A DNA stretch of 64,000 nucleotides from Synanceia verrucosa (lineage: Eukaryota; Chordata; Actinopteri; Perciformes; Synanceiidae), in contig CM056562.1 of the NCBI GenBank assembly GCA_029721515.1, positions 7,614,767 through 7,678,766 on the forward strand, read 5' to 3'. Below the pieces are notes generated by a model. It was not told the origin of the DNA. It saw only the letters and a program-made list of their open reading frames with translations, and made no database searches. This document shows, one piece after another, positions 1-10,004 of this stretch (the stretch's first letter is position 1; each line of letters starts with the position of its first letter). The position numbers were made by a program, and so were the translations under genes.

Positions 1-261
1 AGGTTTTACAGCTTTTGAAACAGCTGTCCCACATTTTTGAGATGATCAGTGGTCAGGTAAAATGGGCCACCCAATCAGCTAAAATGAGCCACGAATCAGC
101 TTAAATGAGTCAAAAAAAATTCAAGCAAAACATTCATTTATCATAAAAAAAACAGATTAACTTTAATTATAACACACAAAACACAATATAACATTACATT
201 AAACAATTCATAAAACAATACATGACATCATGTCATTAAAAAATAAAAAAATGTAAAAAAA

Positions 262-330
262 AATCTAGTTTGTTTGTGTGTGTGTGTGTGTGCGTGTGTG
301 TGTGTGTGTGTATGTGTGTGTGTGTGTGGC
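262..330. repeat. TG microsatellite
   Basis: A run of TG dinucleotides with a few interruptions. A second, poorer TG stretch follows at about 427..478. Both lie inside the composite transposon, downstream of the fossil transposase. Short reading frames crossing them are artefacts of the repeat. Confidence 0.9.
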
Positions 331-494
331 AAGTAGAGCATAACTTTGCCAACATAACCTACAACTGGTTAGAAACTAATGGAATAGAGATAACTAAGAG
401 ATTGAACCCTTGGACACGATGAGGGGTGTGTGTGTGCGTGCGCACATGCACTGTGACCGTGTGTGTGTGGTGTGTGAGAGGTTTTATAGGCAAT

Positions 495-1800
495 CCTGAC
501 AAAAGAAGCTGTCATCATCACAGATGCCGTCTTCTCCACAGCTCTCATGGAACCAGGTCCTGCACTTCCCACAGCTCACCCACTCCTCAGTGGCCTTCGA
601 CAGAAAGAAACAAATTTTAATAATCCTGAATAAGTCAATAGGCTACACAACCTTGCTCACATGTGGGCCTAAAGGGTTTGCAACCCAAGAGCACAAGGAA
701 AAGGTAACATCAATGAAACAGGCTACCTGTGGGTCACTGGAGCTGCCACAGAGGGCCTGACAAGCTTTGCAGGGTATGTTCCCCTCCTTCTTCTTCGTTA
801 CTTGTCTTATTTTTCTTGATTTATCTAGCTTTTCTTTCTTCATTTTTGTGGAAATGTATTCCAGGTGCGCCTGACTTGTAAGGACAAATGATGGTGGCTT
901 TGTTCTCTTCCTTGTGGTCCTCTCTTGTTTTGGCAGACAACATGGATCACTGAAAGTGACAGACTGCCCATAACAAAAGAAAACCATGACAACAAGTTAT
1001 AACAAGAATTCATCGGTTTTATATGATTACAGACTGAAAAGTAGTGTTGAACATTATGGCTTATCACATACGGTGGAGGATGAAGGCTGTTCTTCCTGTG
1101 GTGTGAATATGTTAAAAAGGGCCACCTATTTCTCTGGAACAGACTCAATTCTGCTGACAATTTCTTCATACTCCACCTCATCATCCTGGAATAGGAGTAA
1201 TGGGGTTGCCTCAAGTATCGTGGCAGGGTGATGGACGAGGGCTGGTGGTGTCTGGGGTCTGCTGGGTGGGACAGTTGGTGTCTGGGTGTCCAGAGTGGAT
1301 GGGAGCGTGGGTGGCAAGATTCTCTCTGATGTTTTGCTGGGAGCCAAAGCACTCTCCGGGAGGATGTTCTTGTTCAAAGGGAACATGTCTGTTCCTCTGA
1401 ACCCTGCCTGAGCATTCTGTACTGTGGCAGCTTTTTTCCACACCTGGTTAAAAACAGAGAAAAACTTTTTTTGGCAGCTTCTGCCCTGCCATCAGCCTGG
1501 TCCATTTCCTTCCCTCTTTGTCCCAATGGTGCTTCAGGCTCCTGAACAGGGCCTTGTCTGCTGGCTGAAGAACGTGAGTGGTGAGGGGAGGGTAGCACAA
1601 GATGTGGATGTTATTTGACTTCATCAAATTGATAAAGTTCAGATTGTAAACATGACTGCTATGCCCATCCAGTGTGTCACCATGGTGTGGCTGTATGTTC
1701 CTTCAGCATTGACGGCCGCCAGGCAGGTGGTGGTTTTGCCCTTCTCACCTGAGCAGACCTCCATGCAGGGTTGGCCAATCTGCACAACCACCTTATTTGA
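495..1800 (-). pseudogene. pogo/Tigger-like (DDE_1) transposase, C-terminal half, decayed
   Basis: Read on the minus strand, 1800 to 1640 resembles the catalytic-domain segment of pogo/jerky-type transposases (SGEKGKTTTCLAAVN is visible). 1440 to 1330 carries the conserved C-terminal stretch VWKKAATVQNAQAGFRGTD. Next come a basic low-complexity part (SFVLTSQAHLEYISTK, then a lysine-rich run at 985 to 790) and a cysteine pair, CKACQALCG. After an apparent intron (about 600..748; donor after the codons for SSSDPQ, acceptor before those for ATEEWVSCGKC) the frame continues with a PHD-like Cys/His segment, CRTWFHESC, at about 590 to 495. Stops and frame changes between these blocks show it is dead. 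The N-terminal DNA-binding half is absent. The family is recognised from motifs recalled, not from a search. Confidence 0.6.
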
Positions 1801-1808
1801 GAACTGGT

Positions 1809-1830
1809 CTTAAAGTTCTAGAACTTTAAG
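1809..1830. repeat. 22-bp perfect palindrome
   Basis: The sequence is CTTAAAGTTCT followed directly by its exact complement. It sits where the pogo-like remnant stops and the IS630-like remnant begins, so it could mark the edge of the nested element. That role is a guess. Confidence 0.6.
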
Positions 1831-1839
1831 CGTAACCCA

Positions 1840-3420
1840 GAGCTTGGGATGCGCAAACCTGAAGTCCTGTCAGCTGCAAGGGCCACAGGCCTCAACAAGC
1901 AAGTCACCAGCTAGTGGTTCCGGGACTATGAAACATGGCTCTGTACACTTGGCCTTGAGGTGTGAGGCCAAGTGTACAGAGCAACATCGGTGTAGGGCTG
2001 TCGGTCATAGACCTTCCACCACCATGCAGAGAAAAACTCCTCTATCGGATTGAGGAAGGGGCTGTAAGGTGGAAGGAAAATGTTGATGAACTGCTGGTTG
2101 TTGGTGAACCACTCTCGAATCCGCACAGTATGGTGGAAGCTGACATTGTCCCGAACTATGACGTATATATGACAAACTGCTTGAGGATCCAGCTGCTCAC
2201 ATGCAGCCATAATGTCCCGTAGACCACCCAGGAACGCAAGGAGCTGTTCAGTGTTATATGGACCCAGGTTTGCTTGATGGTGGAGAACCCCCCAGTTACT
2301 TATGGCTGTACAAAGGGTGACATTGCCGCCACGCTGGCCAGGGACTTCCACAATGGCACGTTTACCAATGACATTCCTGCCTCTTCGCCTCCTTTTTGTC
2401 AGATTGAACCCTGCTTCATCTCTGGAAATGTATTCATGGGGCCTTTCCATGGAATCCAGTTCAAACACTCTCTATAAAAATAGATAAGAAAGTAGTTTAG
2501 TGTAGTACAGTAAGTGATACAGAAAGACAGACTTCTGCAATTGTGCATCTACAGTATACACACTCCAGATTTACATATATTACAATATACAGTAGTTTAC
2601 AGTATTGTAAAAGTTGCACCTGCAACTTCTAGACTACAGTAACAGTAGGCCTATGAGCATAGAATTGTACTGGAAGCATCAGGGCTGGAAGTGTGTATGT
2701 GTGTAGGTAACACTTACTTGCACATACTGATGTCTTAGCTCTTTGACTCGTGCAGAGTTACATTCAAATGGTACTCTGTAGACTTGCTTCATGCGAGGTC
2801 TGTTGCATTTGAGGACACGGTCAATAGTTGACAAAGACACACTGTTGATTCCATCAAAGCTGACATTGTCCTCAATCACTCTGCTGGATTTCACAGAGTT
2901 GGATGGCATTATTTTGAAGGACCATGTCAACAATGAGTGCTTCTTGTTGTTGGGAGAAAAGAGCATTCCTTCCACCCTCATTTGGTCATCTCTCAATTCT
3001 ATAAAGGGGAAAATGCAGTTACTGTACAAACGTATACAGCCAATACTGTAAAAATAGTATTGTAATGAACATTAGAGTATACTGTATGTCAGATGTTGTA
3101 CAGCAAGAAAAAAAATTACCTGTTCTCTTCTCTGAATGTCCCGATGATGCTGGCCACAGAGAACCTGCTCAAATTCGGTTGCCTCTTTGTCCTGCTTCCT
3201 CATTGTCATCCCATGAACAAGCACATGGTGCACAATGGTTGCCCGAATTTCAGCAGTAACAATTGCTCTTGATCTGTCTCGGCCTCTTCCTCGTCCCCTT
3301 CCTCCTCGTCCACCACCTCTCATACCAACTCTGCCTCTCTGTATGTTTCCTTCCATTGTATGAATGCACATATGCTCTCTGAACTGACCTTTATCCTGCC
3401 CAATTGGTCTGATCACATCA
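1840..3420 (-). pseudogene. IS630/Tc1-mariner-like DDE transposase, intron-containing, frameshifted
   Basis: Three coding blocks on the minus strand. Block 1 (about 3420 to 3120) has a Gly/Arg-rich leader and a helix-turn-helix region (RAIVTAEIRATIVHHVL). Block 2 (2998 to 2718) is the second DNA-binding part. Block 3 (2471 to 1926) is the DDE nuclease core with SRDEAGFNL, RDNVSFHH and YSPFLNPIEEFFSAW, so all three acidic positions survive. Introns are suggested at 2999..3119 and 2472..2717, each with GTAA/GTAAGT donors and TATAG acceptors. Block 1 carries at least two single-base deletions downstream of the HGMTMR motif that break the frame. The family is common in teleost genomes. Confident as a transposase, less so about the family name. 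Confidence 0.72.
1938..1982. repeat. 18-bp inverted repeat with 9-nt loop
   Basis: Arms at 1938..1955 and 1965..1982 are exact reverse complements (one arm starts GCTCTGTACACTTGG). They lie at the 3' end of the fossil IS630-like transposase. The hairpin replaces the expected C-terminal codons, suggesting a snap-back rearrangement. Confidence 0.8.
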
Positions 3421-3744
3421 TTAGAAACGTGTGTTCAATTTTGAGTTGTTGTGTGTAAAAGGTGACAGCTGTGTTGGAGTTGTGCTCACATTTTGCTGCC
3501 AGTGTTTACAATTTTGCAACATGTGTCACAGTGTGAAATGTTTTTAGTGACCGAGAATGTGTTTAAGGTTTTGCAAAAAAGAGCGGATGATTTTTGCTAA
3601 TTGTGTCTAAGTATCTGAGCAGTGTGTCTAAGTACCTGAACAGTGTTTAGCCAAAAGAGTGTTTGATTTGAAAACTGCATTTAGGCCTCTGAGAATTTGG
3701 TTCAGAGAATGGGGTTTAGTGTTTTAGCCATTGAGAAAAACTGT

Positions 3745-3977
3745 AATACAAGACCATACTAATGCCGCGCCGAATCCTCATCGCCAAAAACCGGAGGAGG
3801 GCTGTGGAGGTCTGGGGAAAAATGACCGGAGCTCCAGGCCGGGGGCTGGGGATCCGCGGATAGTGGCCGCCCGGGAGTTGACCCATTCCACTTACTGTAG
3901 TTCCAACCATGTTGCAATGCATGCAAAGTCAAATTTAACCACTAGATGGGAGAAAAAATGGCATGGTGTCCGTTTAA
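3745..3977. repeat. 3' fragment of the GGGACAC-ended interspersed repeat (copy 1)
   Basis: The stretch from GCCGCGCCGAATCCTC to GGTGTCCGTTTAAG matches the right parts of the longer copies at 53073..53630 and 59601..60295. It includes the distinctive GC-rich stretch GAGCTCCAGGCCGGGGGCTG and the tail AACCACTAGATGGGAG. The left end of the repeat is missing here. Confidence 0.75.
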
Positions 3978-4318
3978 GGTAAACAAAAATGCTTTTTTCA
4001 TGAAAGATAATTTAGCTAAGCAAAAATTTAGCATCATATCTGACGAAGGCTATCACAACATGCATTTAGCCTATTTTTTTGTGTAGATCTGTTTTTTAAT
4101 GATTTATCAACCTTATAATTTTCAAGTAAGATTGGTCTGCCACTCACCTTACAGTTCTCCCCAGCAGTCTTGAAGTGAGGCATTGTTAAAAATACATTGT
4201 TTTCTATCAAGTACAGTTGTAGCAAAAATAATTTGCAGCCATTGACTGCAAACATTTAAAGAGGTAGGACGCTCAAACCTTAAATGGCTCATTTTAGCTG
4301 ATGGCTCAATTTACCTGA

Positions 4319-5150
4319 TGTTAAACCACAGTCCTTGACAAACGTGCACTGATTGCATGACGATACCTGACATTTATTCAGTTCTTTCCTTGCATTTTAA
4401 TGCACAACTTGCATTGCATAGGCCACTGCATGTTGAGAAAATGTATATCTAGATTGCGCAACAATTCGGAGATGTGGACCCCCTGAATATTGAGGGGTAT
4501 TTCGCACACTGACTGCGGTTGGTAATGTTGTAAATGTAAGGATGGACTAGGTTGTGTAAGTAGCTTATGGACTGTGACGTGAAACAGTACCGCTCAGAAA
4601 TGCAAGAACATCTACGCGCGGTCTGATAACAATCTCTCAACAAATATTTAATGCTCTGCGCAGTAATGCTGCTCCTTCATTCACTGGATCGTTAATGAAA
4701 GGACATGTCATTTTGATCGATGCCAAAACTCGCCTGCTGACTGAATGAATGAAGGAGGAAATCAAATAGCATGTGTGGCTGAAAGAGGGCGGAGACAGAG
4801 AGAAACTTGAGGTTCATAGCGAAAAACCTGGTCATGACCAGGTTAGCTTCATAGAGTCTGTTACTATAGTAAATGACTGAGAGCTTAAGTTACCTCTCTC
4901 TGAAACAGGCTAGAGTTACCCCTCTTTCCATGGTTTGAGTTACCTCCCTTTTTGAAACGGAAAACTCAGTTTCCCTCATTTCAGGGTTAACAGACTCAGA
5001 GTTTTCACTAAACCTGCTTTGTGAAACGGACCCCTGGTTCAGTTCTAATAGTTTTCGGGTCAAGCTGATTTCTCCGTTTGCTGTATTAAATCTCCCATGG
5101 TAACAGCACTGTCTCTGACATGTTGTGATTAGGGGCATTTGCGGTTTTTG
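4319..5150. other. non-coding spacer with a Harbinger-like MITE fragment
   Basis: No coding signal. The part from about 4800 to 5036 contains repeated short modules (GAGTTACC and similar, AAACTCAGTTTCCC) and ends with TTTGTGAAACGGACCCCTGG, resembling the terminal repeat of a common fish Harbinger-type MITE. A perfect 20-bp palindrome lies at 4825..4844 (AACCTGGTCA and its complement). Confidence 0.4.
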
Positions 5151-6070
5151 ATATAAGCGAAATGGGCCTTTGCCCAGGACGGCATCACGGAGGGGGTGGC
5201 ATCATGCCCATTGCGCAATGTCAAATTTTTCACCGATCGGTTTTCTAATATTTGCACTTTTGCCGCACAGGAGAGGGAGGGGCAGGCCGGCTCTCTGCTG
5301 GAGTGGCCGGGAGAGGCATCTAAATCTGGGCACACACTGTGTGATATTTTCAATGGATGTACTCAGCTCCAGCTCAAACTGCACAACTAAACGGGTTCAG
5401 TAGTTCACAGCTCACGATTCATGTGCTCACACTATATGGCCTGATGCTCTGATGCGACCTGACTGCTCACACTGTATGTCCACACACGGAAAGTCAGACT
5501 CTTTTATTGGTTGGTAGTTGCGGCAGCAACTTCCTACTTTTCTCTTTTATTTCCCTGAGAGCTTTCCTTTCTGCCTCTCCTTCAGCTCCCTGTCATCACA
5601 TGACAGCACAACTCAAAAACACTCGTGCTCGTTGGGGCACACACTGGAGCACTTATGGTTTGTGTGGTGAGAGGAGGGGAGATGAATGAGCGGAGGGGCT
5701 CCTGATCAGAGACGTTCCTGTTATTGATCATTTCAATTACTCATTTAAAGTTGTTAAACACAGAAAATGCGCCACTGTCGGAAATGTTATGTAAAAATAA
5801 TAATAATAGGATTAATGTCACTGCAGCAGCATTGGGAGACCGGCGTTTATGTTTGGTGCATTCACTTGTATGCGAATGTCGGAATTTCCATGGGGCCGCC
5901 CACGAGGTTCATCGTCCAGTACACCAAATAGGCTTGGACCACCCCTGATTAGGGGTAACAATAGACAGATCTCATAACTCAAATTATTCTTGAGGGAGTG
6001 CTGGATGTATGATGAAAGATTCACATGAAAACTGATATTCAAACAGTTTGAGAACATCGTTTCAGCTGAC
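5150..6070. repeat. unit A flank shared with unit B (about 20430..21135)
   Basis: Several stretches recur in the same order downstream of copy B. Examples are the segment around GGGCCTTTGCCCAGGACGGC, the block TTTCCTTTCTGCCTCTCCTTCAGCTCCCT, and the run from GACCACCCCTGATTAGGGG to the exon 5 border. Copy A should have its last two exons downstream of exon 5. The equivalents of 19696..19886 and 19987..20134 are not found here or anywhere left of 6071. Confidence 0.6.
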
Positions 6071-7435
6071 CATCATAGCGTTGAAGAAGATGGTGTCATA
6101 GACGCAGAAACGAATTGACCTCTCAGACAGGCAGGACTGAAACAGCCGCATAGAGTCTACGACACTCTGATGGAAGTCCTCTACTGACTTTTTGGTCTTC
6201 TTGAAGTACCTTGAACAGGTAGTCAGAATAAAGTCTGGAAACGGAGAGAAACAAAACTGTATACCAGTCTGAAAACCAAAAGGACATTTTGCTGGATCTC
6301 TCTATGATCACCTCTCTACTGGATCTCTGAGAATCAGAATGATTTTGGCATCAGGCTGGACCGCATGGATGAAGTCCTGGGTCAGGAACGGAGGCCCTGA
6401 CTCCTCCCTCTCTCCAAGATTGTAGAACCAGGCTTGGTTATCCCATAAAGTAGATGCACTGGCTTCACCTGTGAAACCCAAATAAGGAGCAACCAAAGTC
6501 AAGTAGCACATTTTCATGAGAGGAAACCTACATGTACAACATCAATACACATTAAAGGAACAATGTGTAAAATTTAGAGAGAAATTGAATATAATATTAA
6601 TGAAAAAAACACTGTGGACCCAGCTGTGCTCAGGTAACACCAAAGGAAAAGGATGAGTGGACCAGATTATTCCATATGATGCACAATGAACGGTAACAAT
6701 ACCAAGCCATACCCACACAAACACTTTAACATGTGTTCACCTGTTATGAGCGATAAGCGGTGTTCTCCAGATGAGTTTCCACTGATTCCTTCGTGGATGT
6801 TGTGGGCTGCCAAGTCAAACAGATCCAGGTAGCCTTCCACAGGGACATGTTTCTGGAGGCCATCTGTGAAAAGGGTATAACCTGCACCCTGAAGGCAGAA
6901 CATCAATACCATCATTATGTACACTTTTGTGTACTGTTGTTTGTACCTTAAAGAAAAAGTTTGTAAATCATACATATATAGAACTGTTTGTATACGATCA
7001 ATAAACACCATCCATCTCCTGAGGACTTACCAAAGCGTCTCCTGGTCCACCAGTGGGGCTCCTTTATTGTGTTGAACTTGATCTCTGGATGCAGCAGCAG
7101 CCTGTTGTACAAATCAGTCGTGCCACACTTAGGCTGGCCAGCGATGTATAAGAACGGTAGGCAGTGCAGACGAAACTGCTTGCCACCTCTGTGGAGTAAA
7201 TGCTGGTGGAAGTTGGTCCTCAGGAGGTTAAATGCAGCCTTGTGGATGTCTGAGCATGTAGTGAAGAGGTTCCTCTTGTACGAATCAATGCCGACTTCAC
7301 CAGAGAACTCCTGATACCAGCAAGGGCTCTTGATGCCAGGCAGGAAATGGCGAGGGATGACAGAAAACTGCAGAGTGGAACAAAATGTAATCAGAAATCT
7401 CTCCTGTTTTCCTGTTTTATTGTCTGTGCAGGTTA

Positions 7436-8420
7436 TGTCATGCCTGGTCTGTCTGTTTTAATTGAGTTCAATTGTTTTAATTGGGGCAGCACGGTTCAGT
7501 GGGTAGAGTGGCCGTCTTGTAACCGGAGGGTTACCGGTTCGAGATGTCAAGATGTCCCTGAGCAAGACACCGAACCCCTAACTGTTCCTGATGGGTTGTG
7601 GTTAGCGCCTTGCATGGCAGCTTCCGCCATCAGTGTGTGAATGTGTGTGAATGGGTGAATGCGATGTATAAGGTAAAGCACGTTGGGTATCATTTCAGGT
7701 ATAGTAAAGCGCTATATAAATACAGACCAGACCTTCCTGCCCTCCTGTGTCCATGTGGCTGTGATTGTCAAACCCCGCCCTGATTGTTTCCACCTGTGCA
7801 CCATTACCTCATGTTTAAATAGTCCTGTCTCCCCTTTATCTTGTTCAAGACTGTCATGTTCTTCATCCTGATCGCTGTCCCTGAAACTAGTTTCCTGCTT
7901 GCTTAGAGTCTGTTTCCCTCATGGTTTAATTTGTAGGTTTTATAGGCTTAGTTTAGTCTGTTGTGTTCTTGTTAGTTTCCTCGCACGTGAGAAGCATTTC
8001 TGTTTATTAGCCTAGCCTTTTTCCCTCTTAGAACTAGAGTGATTTTTTTTAATTAACTTTCAAATCCCCAGTGTGTGATAACTTTTGTTAGTGTATCTTT
8101 CTGCCTCATTGTGTATGAGTGCTGATTATAGTGGTAATTTTCGTAGCCTGTTTTTTGTTTAGATTGATCGTTTTCTCTTTACGAGTGCTTTTTGGTCATA
8201 GTTAGATTTTGACAGTGAGTAATTTATTTTGATAGTTTTTCCGACCCTCTTTAGTGAGAGGGTTTTTTTTTTTCCCTCCCCTTTTTAGTCTAGAGCAGTG
8301 TGAGAGTAGGGCATTCCCGGTGCAGTCTCCTCCAAGCCTGAAGGGAAGCGTCTCAAGCCATGGAACCCTGGCAAGTTATCAGTCATCTGGGGGGGGGGGT
8401 CCAGAAAGCAGGTTTAGTGA
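7436..8420 (+). repeat. gypsy-type solo LTR remnant in copy A, split by a SINE
   Basis: Begins TGTCATGCCTGGTCTGTC and has a long pyrimidine-rich body with the motifs CTTCCTGCCCTCCTGTGTCC and CATGTTTAAATAGTCCTGTC (a likely TATA region). It shares its layout with 22487..23530 in unit B and more distantly with the LTR at 40590. The SINE at 7483..7729 interrupts it. No internal element coding sequence accompanies it, hence solo LTR. The right border is uncertain. Confidence 0.5.
7483..7729 (+). repeat. tRNA-derived SINE
   Basis: The head resembles a tRNA-type polymerase III promoter: box A-like CAGTGGGTAGAGTGGC and box B-like GGTTCGAGATG. The body (TGTCCCTGAGCAAGACACC, TGTGTGAATGGGTGAATG) and tail (AAAGCGCTATATAAATACAG) are those of a widespread teleost SINE family. 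The corresponding spot in unit B lacks it. Confidence 0.8.
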
Positions 8421-10004
8421 AAACTGTCAATCACCATGACAACTGACTCTGTGAGTAAAACTAAAGAAGGGTACAATCATGACCAAGTAAAATATACCTT
8501 ATCTGTTTGAATGACACTTTGATATTAAATGTTAAACTGCTTCCAAATCTGTTTTGCCCCTGTGGGATTGCACCTACCTGATAATCAGATTTTATTCTAA
8601 ACCTCTCCATCACTTTTCACTTCTGTGCTACAATTTCAATTAAGTGTACCTCCAATTCTGCAGGTGTAAAATATGTTGATCATGCCTTTTATTTTTTTAT
8701 CTCTGGTAGCCATGGTGAATCGAGGTATCCGGGCTCCATTGATGATGGATTTTTGTTGTGGTAGATGCACGCGCTTAATTCAAGGTGAACATACTCAGAG
8801 TTGATTGAAATAAATCATATCAGCAGTTCTGGAACCGGAAACTCTGAGTTTCCCTTATTAGGGTAGGGCCCTGTTGACGCAACAACGTGTCACAGGAAAA
8901 CACAAGAGTGTTGTTGGGTTTACACGACAATGGGGGGAAAAAACTGTGTTTACATTAGATCGCTGGGAGAATAAAAACTGTTGTAGTATCTATGCAGGCG
9001 ATGGCAAGTTGGCGATGTAATTTGTAGAGGCACACCACATGTGGTCGCTTTTTCGGTCCACAGTCCAGAATAAGTACACAAAGAAACACAGAGGACAATG
9101 GAGACAAAGTGTGTTCTGTGCGCAATCTTTGTCTGCCATGAGGATGGTTAGTCGCTACGTCACAAATCACTTCCAGGTCCAAACCCCAGCTATGAATGTA
9201 AACCGTAACGGTTGCAGCTTAGCTATACCGTTGTACTGTAAAACGCCTGGTAAGGCTATGAAGACATGGAATACACCGTTTGAAAACTGAAACTGTGAGG
9301 ATTTGTCCACATTTCAAGTTAAGTTGATCAAACTCTTATATCTCGAGTGCGACGTTATCGCGAGCCACCGGCACAAATGTAAACAGAGATGGTTGCAGCT
9401 CAACAGCCAGTCACCTTTTCATGGTCACCTCATACTCTGCCAGTTTCCCGAACTCTGTCAAAAAGGGACTGAACTCTTACAACTCCAACAGAGTTGTACA
9501 TGTTAGTGTCATGGCAGGTGATAGCCTGAAAGGGAAAGTCCAGTCCTCCATGAAAAAGAAAGTGTATGAGGTTGAGTTGAGAAAGTAACTTTAGCTAAAC
9601 ATAAGGGTGTCAGCAATAAAGCTAACGTTCTGTAGCTGGGTAACGTTAACAATTGTCTAATTATGTATGTTAGCAAGTAAGTAAAGTATATCAAAATAAG
9701 TACCATGGTTAGTTTACATAACAGACAACTGTACAGTGTAGTTGGTAGTGCTACCTAGTTATGTTGCCTAAAGTAAACAGTTTATCAGCGAAATAACAGC
9801 TAAAACTCAGAGTTTGTTGAACCTCCTACCTGGAATAACCTCCTGGCAGCCTGGTCTTACCAGACCCTTGTACTATTGTACAGGGGTTCTGGCATTCGTC
9901 CATTCCAGATGGGAGGCATGAACTCTGTTGAACTTTGAAACAATTGGATCTGATTTTACCCAATCGCTAACGTTTGGTCATGACATATTTAATGCGCCGC
10001 TAGG
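8420..10004. other. intron 1 DNA of copy A with an about 0.93-kb insertion relative to unit B
   Basis: 8450..8870 and 9800..10000 align by eye with 25110..25865 and 25895..26100 of unit B. The stretch from about 8872 to 9800 is not present there, so it is an insertion in A or a loss in B. It contains no recognisable coding sequence and I could not identify its family. Confidence 0.5.

Larger units (their letters stand above)
53..4318. mobile_element. composite DNA transposon bounded by terminal inverted repeats
   Basis: The left end (53 to about 110) reads inward as TCAGGTAAAATGGGCCA followed by CAGCTAAAATGAGCCA. The right end (about 4283 to 4318), read on the other strand, gives TCAGGTAAATTGAGCCA and CAGCTAAAATGAGCCA. 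These are clear inverted termini about 4.27 kb apart. Inside, on the minus strand, are a pogo-like transposase remnant (495..1800), an IS630-like transposase remnant (about 1840..3420) and a fragment of a repeat seen elsewhere in the window (3745..3977). The first fossil may be the original cargo and the other two later insertions; that order is inference. No target duplication could be fixed because sequence around the ends is partly palindromic. Confidence 0.6.

Noticed and set aside
840..1352. 170-codon open frame on the minus strand
   Set aside because: Lies across the pogo-like transposase remnant in a different frame from its recognisable motifs, so it is a shadow.
1..6070. Search for exons 6 and 7 of sulfotransferase copy A
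   Set aside because: No match to the LLDWLTVFQREQ or REFYQPFNHKLA coding regions was found. They are lost or lie outside the window.
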